Part shown: one piece after another, positions 1-8,190 of the stretch
How positions within the stretch are numbered: position 1 is the first letter of the stretch
How the letters are laid out: each line of letters starts with the position of its first letter
From: an uncultured Clostridia bacterium
GTDB lineage: Bacteria; Bacillota; Clostridia; UMGS1810
Assembly (NCBI GenBank): GCA_934463165.1
Contig: CAKSJG010000021.1
Location: 1 to 47,591, forward strand
Reading direction: 5' to 3'
DNA: 47,591 nucleotides
The notes under the pieces: generated by a model
The model's input: the letters and a program-made list of their open reading frames with translations, nothing else
Database searches by the model: none
What the model was told of the DNA's origin: nothing
Program-made: the position numbers and the translations under genes

Positions 1-71
1 GAAAACGGTGTTATCGCCGATATAATCAACATTATTGACATTATCAAAGATATTGATTTTTTCCTTCTCAT
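1..71 (-). CDS. Partial secreted protein, paralogue of the neighbouring cohesin/dockerin adhesin (5' end only)
   Basis: Only the first 23 codons lie in the window. They code a signal peptide starting MRRKKSIS, identical to that of the adhesin gene immediately upstream in the operon: bases 1-77 match 4909-4985 exactly. An AGAGGG ribosome binding site precedes the ATG, and the gap to the upstream stop codon is 27 bp, so it is probably the fourth gene of the same operon. The identity is confined to the signal peptide and start region as far as can be seen, because the body of the gene is outside the window. Whether it also carries a cohesin or dockerin is unknown. Confidence 0.75.
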   Translation of the reverse strand, partial: MRRKKSISLIMSIMLIISAITPF

Positions 72-98
72 TGTTTTCCCTCTTTCTGTTTTGATGTT

Positions 99-3000
99 TT
101 AGTAATTGACATATGTGTCTTTTAATGATTTCAAATATGGTTCTCCATTGTTAATTGAAGAATCAATTGCATAGCAATTATGATTCACATCGTTAAGACT
201 CTTTATAGTACTTGTTATAACACAATAATCAGCACCAGAAGAACAAATTTTTGAGCGTGCATACCCTCGAAGTATCCTTACTTTGCCTGTTTTTTTACTA
301 TTATAACGACAAGCTTCTCCAACTATTTCGCCATCAATCGAATTATTTGTATTGCTGTAACAGTCTTCAATATAGCTATCTCCTCCATCTATATAAATAA
401 TTCCAACTATTCCGCCTGAATTTTTTCCTCCATATAAAGTATTTTTTGAATTGTGGCAATTATAAATTTTCAATGGCGAAGTTGCTGAATTGGGATGTCC
501 GCCGGCAATTCCACCGCAATATTTAGAACTGTATACATCACCTAAATTATAACAATCACGGATAGTTCCGCAACCAGCACCTATAATACCACCCGCCATA
601 TTATTGACACTATTAATTGATTTCACATATCCTGTATTATAAGAATAGGATACGGTATCCCTATTATATCCTACAATTCCACCTGCATTTGAAGATGTCG
701 AAGCATCCCCCATTTCTATATCAGAAATAATATTTCCTGAATTTACACAGTATGTAATAGTTCCATTGTTTTCACCACTTATTCCACCGCGAGACCTACC
801 ATAACCCACAACATTACATTTATTTATGCATTTATAAATTGTACCATCATTGAAAGCAGTAATAGCACCTATAGCCGCGGGGTAGAAAAAATTTTTTGTT
901 TGTCCAAACACTAAACCATTTGAAAGCGAAACTTCAGAAACACTTCCACTTTTTTCGATACTTGTAAATAGCCCTTTACCATAAATACCTAAAATACGAT
1001 ATCCTTGTCCCTCAAAACGACCGCTAAAGCTAACTATGGATTCAAACTGTTTTACATTCGCTTCTTTTTCAGTTTCATTCCAATTTTCCCAATTTGAAAT
1101 ATCATTTAAATATATATCATTTTCAAGCTCTATTGTGTATCCGCTAAATGTGATATCATTTGGGAAATTTATGCCGCTTGTTATAACGCCATTTGTTACA
1201 TCTGATACCCATGCAAGTTCATTGCCGTTCGTAACTGTATAGGTTTTTGTGCTTTCATCATATGCAGGCTCTGCAGATGAACCGTCCCAGTTATTCCACT
1301 TTGCATAAACAGTTAAATCAGAATCTATAACAGTATCTTCGGTCAGCTTTTTCCCATCTTCGGTGTACCAACCTAAAAGTGTATAATCACCAAACTCAGC
1401 TGTCGGTAACTCTCCGATTGCCGTATTACGAGTAACCGATTTACTTGCATTATCCACGCTGCCGCCGTTAGCATCAAATAGAACACTATAAGAATTAATA
1501 CAATTCTCAAATTCAGCATTTGATATATATTTTATTTCCCCGTTAGATATACTTAAACACCGCTCATCATCTTTTAGTTCTCCACAAACAAGAACGTTTC
1601 CGCTGACATTCAATTCACCAACTTCATTATGCTTTAATGATGATATCACAACACTTTTTGTAATTACTGCATTTTCCGCAGATGATTTAAGACTTATGCT
1701 TCCATTTACAAAAATATTTGTTTCATCTGCTCTAAGAAGAAGTACATATCCATTGCACTCTGCTGCCACACGATTCAGCGTTACATTTTCAGATGCAAAT
1801 TCCATCGGAATTGTATCATTTTCAATAAATGTTATGCCGTTTATTATTGTTGTTTTTGCATTTGATTTAATACTCAATTTTTTATATTTCTTGTCTTTTC
1901 CTTGTAATTCGAATGATGATATATTGTCAACTTCAAATGACATATTTAAGGATTCATCTTCCGGAATCTTAGATATGTCCAAAACAATATTATTTGCTCC
2001 AGAGACAGATACAGCTTTAGCAACTTCGAAATTCGCGGCAACAGCACTCACCGAAGGCACGTTATAAAATGCATTGTCTCCCAGACTTACTATATTCTCG
2101 GGCAGTTCAAACGCTTCCAATGAAACACAATTCTTGAAAGCATTATTTCCGATCTTTATTACATTTAGACCATCAACGGTCTCCAAAGATGCACAATTCT
2201 CAAAAGCGGAATCCGGAATTTCCGTAATATAATTACTGAGTCTGATTTTCTTAATTTTATCATTACCGGAGAATGCGGATGGTGAAATTCCGGTAATTTT
2301 GATAGCACTGTATGTTCCGTCACCATTATCACGGCTATAATAATCAGGAATGCTAACATATTCGCTTTCGCCGGTGTACTTAACAATAGTTCCTGTTTGA
2401 GTGTTAACTACTAATCCGTTTGTACAGTATATCCTTTTCGTAACATAGTCGTTTACCTCGATTGGAAGTTCAAATGGTAAAACACCGGATTCGTAATCGT
2501 TGTATTCGCCATTATGTGCGGAATAATCATAAAAATCATATTGTTTATCATCCAAAGCACTAAATGAATAATTATAGTATGTACGCGTTGCGATATCAAA
2601 TCCGACAACGGCAAAAACATGAACCGTGCCTGCTTTAACCAATCTGTGCCAACCTGATTCAGCATTTTCCGTATTGTATCCCTCAACAATCGTAGTCGTT
2701 TCCTGAGTATTATAAGAAAATGCAGATGAATATGTGTTTGAATTACTCTGCACCGTTTCTGTTGATTTTGATGTTGTATCACTTCCACCTACAGAATTTG
2801 ATATACTGTATCCCCAATTTTTTTCAGTACTGTTGGATATAATATCCGAAACCGTCTTATTATTGCTATAAGTATTGCTGTTATATGTACTTTTCAAATT
2901 ATTTGTATGAGTAACATTGTATGTGTCTTTGCCGGCGTCCGTTGAGGTACCGGTTTCATGAGTTTTATCATTATAGCCCTCTATATTTGCAGAAAAATCA

Positions 3001-4979
3001 AAATGTGCAGGGATTTTTCCTCCGCCGATTCCAACATCAAATCCATATTCTTCAGAAAAACCGTTTTTATTTGTGGTAAAATCTTTTGTCGTTGTATTCC
3101 CCTTTGTAATTGTTCCGGTATCTTCTACAGTGCCGGTATTTGTTGTCGTATCATTAACACGGGCATAGCCATCACTAATTAAAATACTATTCTCTTTTTC
3201 CTCGCTTTCTGTAAAACTTTTATTATTTGTGACCAGTTTATTCCAGTCCTTTGATAATGTCCATGTTGCAGAATTCGTTGTAGAATTTGCGACGGACTCT
3301 GTAATAGTATTGGCTATTGTTTTCGACACGGAAGAAGTTGTTGTTATTTCCCCGTGACGAATAATTCCAGATGTTGTGTTTCCAAAATCCTTTATTGTAT
3401 ACAAAGGAACATTTACAAGCTTGCCCACATAGTAAATAAAGAAATATTGCTTGTTTTCATCATCTTCTACAATTATGGGTTTGTCCTTTTTGTAATCATT
3501 GGTTATTGCCTGATTTCTGTAACTAACCCAATGAGTATATAATTTTATATCATCCGTACCCGGTTTTACAGACGTTACAATATTACCGTCAGAGTCAGTC
3601 CACGCCATAAATTGGTATTTATCTAACTCCAAATCTGTTATGGGCGTCTCTTGGTCTATTGTTCGTTTTATAGGAGCTCTTTCTTTAATTGGTGAATAGA
3701 ACGTTATTTCGTAAACTACTTTTTCCCAGCGCGCATAAAGTGTTTTGTTTCCTGTTGTACCAGGAGCAAGCTCTGTAATCGGCGAGCCACCGCTTTGCGT
3801 CGCAAACCATCCTAAAAAGTTATACCCTTTAACATCAAGATCCTGTAAAGCAATGCCTTCTTCTTTTGTATATGTAGTTGCATTAGGGTTATTGATAGCT
3901 ATAGATTTTAAGTAATTATCATTTCTGTCAATCACATATGTAATTACATACTCGTCTTTTTGAAGTTTCGGAATAATCTCCTGTTCAACAATTACCGTGT
4001 TGCATACAGAGCAATGCTTTCCCTCTGTTAAACCTGTTTTTTCGTATGTCGGCTCCACTGCCGGGTCAATAACAACGTTATGCCCCGTTGCACCAATTAC
4101 GGTATCCGAAAGCTTGATAGATGTAAGACCTGCTGCGTCACTGAAATACTTATCGCACTTTGAGCAGTGCCAATATGCAATATTTCCGTCTTCTGTACAT
4201 GTTGCAGCCTTATATTCTGTTGCAGTCAACTCATGCTCGCAGTCAGCTTCTTTCGGCTTGCCCGGCTTTAATTCAACATTGTATCCGTTGAGTAATGTCT
4301 GACAGCCGTCTGCTACATAACGTCTGAGCATAATTATATCGGTTGAATTGAATTTTCCGTCCGCATTGACATCTCCTGCAAGCTCATTGATTGTCTGCTC
4401 ATATTTGCCTGCTATGTGCCGTCTAAGCATAATAATGTCCGTTGAATTAATTTTATTGTCACTGTTTAGGTCTCCGGGGAGATAATTGATAATTGTTATA
4501 CAGCCGCTTACTAATTCGGAAGTTATCGCACTAAGATTTCTGTCAACAATATCTCCACTGTCATATGAAATATTTATCATACACTTTGTTCCGGACGATA
4601 CGTTCTCATCAATCTTAAATTTAAGTATGATTATATTTCCGTCCTTAATATCACCGTCACTTAAGTCCTGACCGTCCCACACAAAATTACACGGTGATGA
4701 CAAATTGCCGGGTTTTGTCATGGTTAACGGTGAAAATGCATCTCCGGATGCTGCGCTAAGCAGTGTAAGGTTTTCGTCATACGTAAATTTCAGTGTCGCT
4801 CCGAGTACTCCCGGATTGTTGTTTATGCTGACTGCGACATCCACGGTTGCGCCTGCTGTTTCAGAAACAGACTGAACCGTAATTATCGGATTTTCGTCGG
4901 CAAAAATCGAAAACGGTGTTATCGCCGATATAATCAACATTATTGACATTATCAAAGATATTGATTTTTTCCTTCTCAT
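99..4979 (-). CDS. Large secreted adhesin-like protein with cohesin, dockerin, InlB-type, LRR and GLUG-like repeats
   Basis: About 1,626 residues. I start at the ATG at 4979 (MRRKK) rather than 4997, because the AAGGGG ribosome binding site overlaps the upstream ATG and the paralogue at 1-71 begins at the same codon. Order of parts: signal peptide (1-28); cohesin-like domain (31-164, with NNPGVLG and FVWDGQDLSDGDIKDGN); dockerin (168-226) with two calcium-loop repeats, DLNSDNKINSTD and DVNADGKFNSTD, each followed by an LRR-type helix; Cys/His-rich repeats (246-340); two InlB/Listeria-Bacteroides repeats (342-490); a Ser/Thr/Asn-rich alternating segment (about 545-765); BspA-type leucine-rich repeats (880-975); a third InlB repeat (1163-1230); and GLUG-like GGIxG repeats (about 1400-1550). 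It lies 30 bp after the SLH-cohesin gene, so the two are probably co-transcribed. By inference, the dockerin docks it on a cohesin while its own cohesin can recruit another dockerin protein. The ligand is unknown. Confidence 0.88.
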   Translation of the reverse strand: MRRKKSISLIMSIMLIISAITPFSIFADENPIITVQSVSETAGATVDVAVSINNNPGVLGATLKFTYDENLTLLSAASGDAFSPLTMTKPGNLSSPCNFVWDGQDLSDGDIKDGNIIILKFKIDENVSSGTKCMINISYDSGDIVDRNLSAITSELVSGCITIINYLPGDLNSDNKINSTDIIMLRRHIAGKYEQTINELAGDVNADGKFNSTDIIMLRRYVADGCQTLLNGYNVELKPGKPKEADCEHELTATEYKAATCTEDGNIAYWHCSKCDKYFSDAAGLTSIKLSDTVIGATGHNVVIDPAVEPTYEKTGLTEGKHCSVCNTVIVEQEIIPKLQKDEYVITYVIDRNDNYLKSIAINNPNATTYTKEEGIALQDLDVKGYNFLGWFATQSGGSPITELAPGTTGNKTLYARWEKVVYEITFYSPIKERAPIKRTIDQETPITDLELDKYQFMAWTDSDGNIVTSVKPGTDDIKLYTHWVSYRNQAITNDYKKDKPIIVEDDENKQYFFIYYVGKLVNVPLYTIKDFGNTTSGIIRHGEITTTSSVSKTIANTITESVANSTTNSATWTLSKDWNKLVTNNKSFTESEEKENSILISDGYARVNDTTTNTGTVEDTGTITKGNTTTKDFTTNKNGFSEEYGFDVGIGGGKIPAHFDFSANIEGYNDKTHETGTSTDAGKDTYNVTHTNNLKSTYNSNTYSNNKTVSDIISNSTEKNWGYSISNSVGGSDTTSKSTETVQSNSNTYSSAFSYNTQETTTIVEGYNTENAESGWHRLVKAGTVHVFAVVGFDIATRTYYNYSFSALDDKQYDFYDYSAHNGEYNDYESGVLPFELPIEVNDYVTKRIYCTNGLVVNTQTGTIVKYTGESEYVSIPDYYSRDNGDGTYSAIKITGISPSAFSGNDKIKKIRLSNYITEIPDSAFENCASLETVDGLNVIKIGNNAFKNCVSLEAFELPENIVSLGDNAFYNVPSVSAVAANFEVAKAVSVSGANNIVLDISKIPEDESLNMSFEVDNISSFELQGKDKKYKKLSIKSNAKTTIINGITFIENDTIPMEFASENVTLNRVAAECNGYVLLLRADETNIFVNGSISLKSSAENAVITKSVVISSLKHNEVGELNVSGNVLVCGELKDDERCLSISNGEIKYISNAEFENCINSYSVLFDANGGSVDNASKSVTRNTAIGELPTAEFGDYTLLGWYTEDGKKLTEDTVIDSDLTVYAKWNNWDGSSAEPAYDESTKTYTVTNGNELAWVSDVTNGVITSGINFPNDITFSGYTIELENDIYLNDISNWENWNETEKEANVKQFESIVSFSGRFEGQGYRILGIYGKGLFTSIEKSGSVSEVSLSNGLVFGQTKNFFYPAAIGAITAFNDGTIYKCINKCNVVGYGRSRGGISGENNGTITYCVNSGNIISDIEMGDASTSSNAGGIVGYNRDTVSYSYNTGYVKSINSVNNMAGGIIGAGCGTIRDCYNLGDVYSSKYCGGIAGGHPNSATSPLKIYNCHNSKNTLYGGKNSGGIVGIIYIDGGDSYIEDCYSNTNNSIDGEIVGEACRYNSKKTGKVRILRGYARSKICSSGADYCVITSTIKSLNDVNHNCYAIDSSINNGEPYLKSLKDTYVNY

Positions 4980-5009
4980 TGTTTTTCCCCTTTTCATATA
5001 TATTTAATA

Positions 5010-6227
5010 TTAATTTGGTATTACTATTCGTCCGCTGTTCATTTTTACAGATATACTTTTCAAATCTTTATCTACAATATCATTATCAAAATATTTTAAT
5101 ATTATCGGATATTCTCCTGCAGATGCAGAATCTGATACTGTAAAATTCATAACAAGTATATCACCGTTTCTTATATCATCTTTTTTTAAATCAATACCGT
5201 CCCAAAGAAATTTTGAGCCGTTTTCCAAAACCTTTGATGACGTAAAGTCAAGAATTCCGTTAAATGCCAAGCCGTTTTCCACGCTTTGCAGTTTAAGGGT
5301 TTTATCGTCAAAGTACACTGACAACGTCATTCCCAGAATTCCCGGATTATTACTTATGCTTGCCTTAACCTGCACGTCATCTCCGGGTTTTGCAGCAACA
5401 TCTTCTATAGATATAGCTGTAATTTTGCTGTCAGTATTAACATTATCAGAATTGTTTCTTTCCGAATTGCCCGACGAATTATTACCTTTGCTATTATAAT
5501 TTTCAGACTCAGGCATGCTGTTACCAGTATGACCTCCCGTATTTGCTTCATACCTCATAAATTTATTACAAAATCTATGAAGTATAGCTGCCAACTGAGA
5601 GCGCTTTGTCAACTCGTTCGGCATCAACATATTATCGGGTGTTCCAGTTATTATTCCATTTGCAACCGCCCATCTAAAGGCATCAACAGAATAATTGTTT
5701 ACATATTTATTATCGGAATATATATCCAGGTCAGATAATTCGGATACATCATATTCCTTATATTTTGCATATCTGTAAATAACAGCAGCTAATTGTTCTC
5801 TTGTTGCATTTTCATCAGGAGCAAATGTATCATTGCTGTATCCGCTTACAATCTTATTCTCTTCCGCCCAGTTAACGGCTTTGGAATAATACATGTTTTC
5901 CTCAACATCAATAAATTTATTTAAATTTGCAGCAACCGGCATTTGTTCAATTCTCCATAAAATTGTAACAATCATTCCTCTGGTTGTAGCTGTATCAGGT
6001 GAAAATGTTTTTTCACTCGTTCCATTCATTATATTTTTTTCAAAAGTATATTTTACATCATCATAAAACCAATCGTTTTCGTTAACATCCCGAAAAAAAT
6101 TCCTTTGTAAATCATAAGTTGCTTTTTGATGTGATGTATCTGTTCCAAAACACACTCCTACAGCAATTAAACATGAAACCAATATTAAGGACATTATTAT
6201 AAAAATCATTTTTTTGCTTTTACGCAT
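5010..6227 (-). CDS. SLH-cohesin cell-surface anchoring protein (anchoring-scaffoldin-like)
   Basis: 405 residues. An N-terminal hydrophobic segment (7-27) acts as signal peptide or anchor. Three SLH-type repeats follow (about 44-95, 103-160, 165-220; FxDVxxxxWxxxxV and GxxxxxFxPxxxxTR patterns), then a Ser/Asn/Gly-rich linker (221-270) and one cohesin-like domain (about 271-404; NNPGILG, FLWDGIDLKKDDIRNGD). The cohesin resembles that of the adjacent adhesin. SLH repeats bind pyruvylated wall polysaccharide in known systems, so the expected role is to display one cohesin on the cell surface. Classical clostridial anchoring proteins usually carry SLH repeats at the C-terminus; here they are N-terminal. 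The start has a strong AGGAGGG site. The gene sits 163 bp after tetR. Confidence 0.88.
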   Translation of the reverse strand: MRKSKKMIFIIMSLILVSCLIAVGVCFGTDTSHQKATYDLQRNFFRDVNENDWFYDDVKYTFEKNIMNGTSEKTFSPDTATTRGMIVTILWRIEQMPVAANLNKFIDVEENMYYSKAVNWAEENKIVSGYSNDTFAPDENATREQLAAVIYRYAKYKEYDVSELSDLDIYSDNKYVNNYSVDAFRWAVANGIITGTPDNMLMPNELTKRSQLAAILHRFCNKFMRYEANTGGHTGNSMPESENYNSKGNNSSGNSERNNSDNVNTDSKITAISIEDVAAKPGDDVQVKASISNNPGILGMTLSVYFDDKTLKLQSVENGLAFNGILDFTSSKVLENGSKFLWDGIDLKKDDIRNGDILVMNFTVSDSASAGEYPIILKYFDNDIVDKDLKSISVKMNSGRIVIPN

Positions 6228-6390
6228 TGTGTTAATCCCTCCTGTAATAAATATATATGTGCAAATTAAAAGTATTTGTTTTAAAATATCAATGTAATCA
6301 TTCTCCTTTGCAATTATTATTTTCTAATACTATCCCCTCACTTAACACCGTATTTACCAAATATTCCTACCTTATTCACACTCCCCTAAT

Positions 6391-6945
6391 TCATCCCCGA
6401 AACGTTTTAAGCGTCGAATATATCGACTGCATTTCGCATTTAACCTTTGCCCTGTCCTCCCAGACAATATAGTCAAGCGTAGCGGATATAAAAAGATACA
6501 CAAACGGCAAAAGCTCATTAAAGTTGCATTTTAAACTTTCCGAAAGCTTTTGTGCATATGTAATATAGACCATGTCAAGCTTATCCGCAACCGAACGCAT
6601 GCGGTCACCGTATTTATTGCTTGTTGTGACCTGATAAATAAATCTGAGTTCTCTTTTATAAACCATAAGTTTATCGGGGAAGCTGCTTATAACTTCCTTT
6701 ATATCATCGATATGAGCAAAAACATAGTCAAACAGCATATTTGTGACTTCGTGAAGCCCATATTCCGTCGAATCAAGAACAAGCTCCTCTTTGTTTTTAA
6801 ACCAATAATATATACTTCCGCTGGATATCCCCGTCTCTTCACAGAGATTTTTTACCGATGCGTTTTCAAGTCCTTTCCCCACCAGATAATTAAAACACTG
6901 CCCCAAAATCTCCTTACGAATATCCCTTTCATGCGGTTTTCTCAA
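6391..6945 (-). CDS. TetR/AcrR-family transcriptional regulator
   Basis: 184 residues. The N-terminal helix-turn-helix (about 25-50: SVKNLCEETGISSGSIYYWFKNKEEL) is typical of TetR. The C-terminal half is helical with no motif I can tie to a ligand. Translation appears to begin at a TTG (6945) with a GAGG box upstream; no in-frame ATG is better placed. The gene lies between the invertible promoter segment and the SLH-cohesin gene, transcribed toward the latter. A near-perfect palindrome at 6988-7007, just upstream, is a likely binding site for the protein itself. The inferred role is feedback control of the surface operon when the switch is ON. Family assignment is firm; target and ligand are inferred or unknown. 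Confidence 0.88.
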   Translation of the reverse strand: MRKPHERDIRKEILGQCFNYLVGKGLENASVKNLCEETGISSGSIYYWFKNKEELVLDSTEYGLHEVTNMLFDYVFAHIDDIKEVISSFPDKLMVYKRELRFIYQVTTSNKYGDRMRSVADKLDMVYITYAQKLSESLKCNFNELLPFVYLFISATLDYIVWEDRAKVKCEMQSIYSTLKTFRG

Positions 6946-6987
6946 TTTTATTGCCTCGCTTTATTTTATAGAAAGACTGTTTTAATG

Positions 6988-7007
6988 ATTATAGAGACCT
7001 CTATAAT
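6988..7007. promoter_or_regulatory. Palindrome, likely TetR operator
   Basis: A 20-bp palindrome with perfect 9-bp arms (ATTATAGAG and CTCTATAAT) around a 2-bp centre, 43 bp upstream of the tetR start codon and about 20 bp from the left recombination site. Its size and symmetry fit a TetR-family operator. Its leftward strand contains a TATAAT that could be the -10 of a weak constitutive tetR promoter, but I see no good -35. Any transcript from the flipped promoter must cross it. Confidence 0.6.
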
Positions 7008-7030
7008 ATGCCCTTAAAAAATTGCGTTTA

Positions 7031-7055
7031 CCACATAACCGATATTATGTGGTAA
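7031..7055 (+). repeat. Left inverted repeat / recombination site of the DNA switch
   Basis: 25 bp that are the exact reverse complement of 7288-7312. Internally it is a palindromic site: arms CCACATAA and TTATGTGG around the asymmetric core CCGATA (7039-7044). At this end the arm symmetry extends to 12 bp on each side (7027-7056). Two inverted recombinase-binding arms around a 6-bp asymmetric core is the layout of tyrosine-recombinase crossover sites. Confidence 0.9.
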
Positions 7056-7122
7056 AATAATCGGCTCGAAATTAAAAATCATGGAATTTTTCCGACAAAC
7101 AGCAAAGGTTTTTGAAATAACG

Positions 7123-7186
7123 GGCGCAGCAAACAGACCGATTTTAAAATAAATAATATCGGCCTTGCTTTCTTGCGCCTTTTTTT
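7123..7186 (+). terminator. Intrinsic terminator inside the invertible segment
   Basis: A long imperfect hairpin: outer arms GGCGCA (7123-7128) and TGCGCC (7174-7179), inner arms CCGAT (7138-7142) and ATCGG (7158-7162), followed by seven T residues. It lies upstream of the promoter in the same segment and moves with it. In either orientation it blocks transcription entering from behind the promoter. Confidence 0.65.
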
Positions 7187-7224
7187 GATATGTAATACTT
7201 TTTTAACAAAATTCCTGATAATTA

Positions 7225-7253
7225 TTGACATATTTATTAAATCATGTTAAAAT
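7225..7253 (+). promoter_or_regulatory. Housekeeping-sigma promoter carried by the invertible segment
   Basis: A perfect -35 TTGACA (7225-7230), 17-bp spacer and -10 TAAAAT (7248-7253), with predicted start near 7260. As sequenced it points right and would give an RNA of only about 50-60 nt before the terminator-like hairpin at the right repeat. Inversion would aim it at the tetR/SLH-cohesin/adhesin operon. Confidence 0.85.
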
Positions 7254-7287
7254 ATACCTGTCTTTAATCAAAGAATAATATTCGGCG

Positions 7288-7312
7288 TTACCACATAATA
7301 TCGGTTATGTGG
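7288..7312 (+). repeat. Right inverted repeat / recombination site, doubling as terminator
   Basis: The exact reverse complement of 7031-7055, with core TATCGG at 7299-7304. Read rightward, the 8-bp arms (CCACATAA/TTATGTGG) form a stem followed immediately by GTTTTTT (7313-7319), so the site also has the form of an intrinsic terminator for the promoter at 7225. The left copy lacks an adjacent T-run in the outgoing direction. Confidence 0.88.
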
Positions 7313-7321
7313 GTTTTTTAT

Positions 7322-8161
7322 TTAATACCTCAAAAGTCCGAGCTTTTGCAATTGCTTTATGTGCTCCGTTCCGCTTTCCATTGTATAAAGACGGGTAGTT
7401 TCGACAGATGAGTGACCGAGAATATCGGCAAGGCGAACAATGTCTTTTTGCAATGAATAGAATGTCCGTGCAAAAAGGTGTCTGAAATTATGCGGAAACA
7501 CTTTTTCCTTATTAACTCCGGCATTTTTGCATAAATCTTTCAGCATTTTCCATATTGCACAGCGGTCAAGCGGCCTGCCGCTTCTCGTAACAAATACCGA
7601 GCCGCTTTTTATATTTTTTGATTTAATATATTTCTTCAGCATTTGGCATAGCCTTTTCGGCAGAAATATCTGCCTGATTTTTCCCTTGCAGTTGATAACC
7701 GCCTGCCCCCGGTTCACGGCTTCGCATGTAACATATTTTATCTCCGATACCCGAAGCCCCGTGCTTGCTATCGTCTGCATTAAATAATATAACCGCTCAT
7801 TTTTCCTGTTTTTTGCAGCAAATAAAAGCCGTTCATATTCCGATTTTGTGAGCTCTTTTGACTTATCTGCAAATATGCGCCTTTGAATTTTTAGTGTTTT
7901 CACTTTCAAATCGTGCCAACCCATAAACATAAAAAATGCGTTGACAGAAGATAACATCGAATTCACGCTTTTTACCGCATATCTGCCGCACAGCTCTCTT
8001 TTATATTTAATAACCGCAGGCTTATCAATTTCTCTGCCCTGCAACCACTTGCAAAAGAAACGGACATCACGCATATATTTTTCTATCGTGTTGCTGCTTC
8101 GTTCTTCCTCATATAAATGATCTTGAAATCCTTTTATAAATTCATTTGTGATAATCTCCAT
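7322..8161 (-). CDS. Tyrosine recombinase (XerC/D-like site-specific integrase), probable invertase of the adjacent switch
   Basis: 279 residues. The N-terminal SAM-like core-binding domain (about 1-85) is followed by the catalytic domain (about 100-279). The full catalytic set is visible: R137 in TGLRVSE, a Lys at 159 or 161 in the beta-hairpin CKGKIR, H224 and R227 in HNFRH, H250 in LGHSS and the nucleophile Y259 in TRLYT. Length is normal for a stand-alone Xer-like invertase. The stop codon is 9 bp from the right inverted repeat, the position expected of a dedicated invertase, and no phage or conjugative genes are nearby. The ATG is preceded by GAAAGGAAG. Substrate assignment rests on proximity and site architecture. 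Confidence 0.93.
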   Translation of the reverse strand: MEIITNEFIKGFQDHLYEEERSSNTIEKYMRDVRFFCKWLQGREIDKPAVIKYKRELCGRYAVKSVNSMLSSVNAFFMFMGWHDLKVKTLKIQRRIFADKSKELTKSEYERLLFAAKNRKNERLYYLMQTIASTGLRVSEIKYVTCEAVNRGQAVINCKGKIRQIFLPKRLCQMLKKYIKSKNIKSGSVFVTRSGRPLDRCAIWKMLKDLCKNAGVNKEKVFPHNFRHLFARTFYSLQKDIVRLADILGHSSVETTRLYTMESGTEHIKQLQKLGLLRY

Positions 8162-8190
8162 AATAAGCTTCCTTTCACGGGTTTTATTAT

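Larger units (their letters stand above)
7031..7312. other. Invertible DNA segment (promoter switch), sequenced in the putative OFF orientation
   Basis: Two 25-bp perfect inverted repeats enclose 232 bp (7056-7287) that contain no convincing gene but do hold a strong promoter (7225-7253) and an intrinsic terminator (7123-7186), both reading rightward. A tyrosine recombinase gene ends 9 bp beyond the right repeat. As sequenced, the promoter runs antisense toward the recombinase 3' end. After inversion it would map to about 7090-7118 on the minus strand and fire toward tetR with a leader of about 138 nt, and the terminator would lie behind it, shielding it from recombinase read-through. Phase-variable promoters of this design are known for Bacteroides capsules and C. 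difficile cwpV. That inversion actually occurs here is an inference. Confidence 0.82.

Noticed and set aside
7056..7287. A small gene inside the invertible segment
   Set aside because: No frame with a ribosome binding site and reasonable length; the segment is accounted for by a terminator, a promoter and AT-rich sequence.
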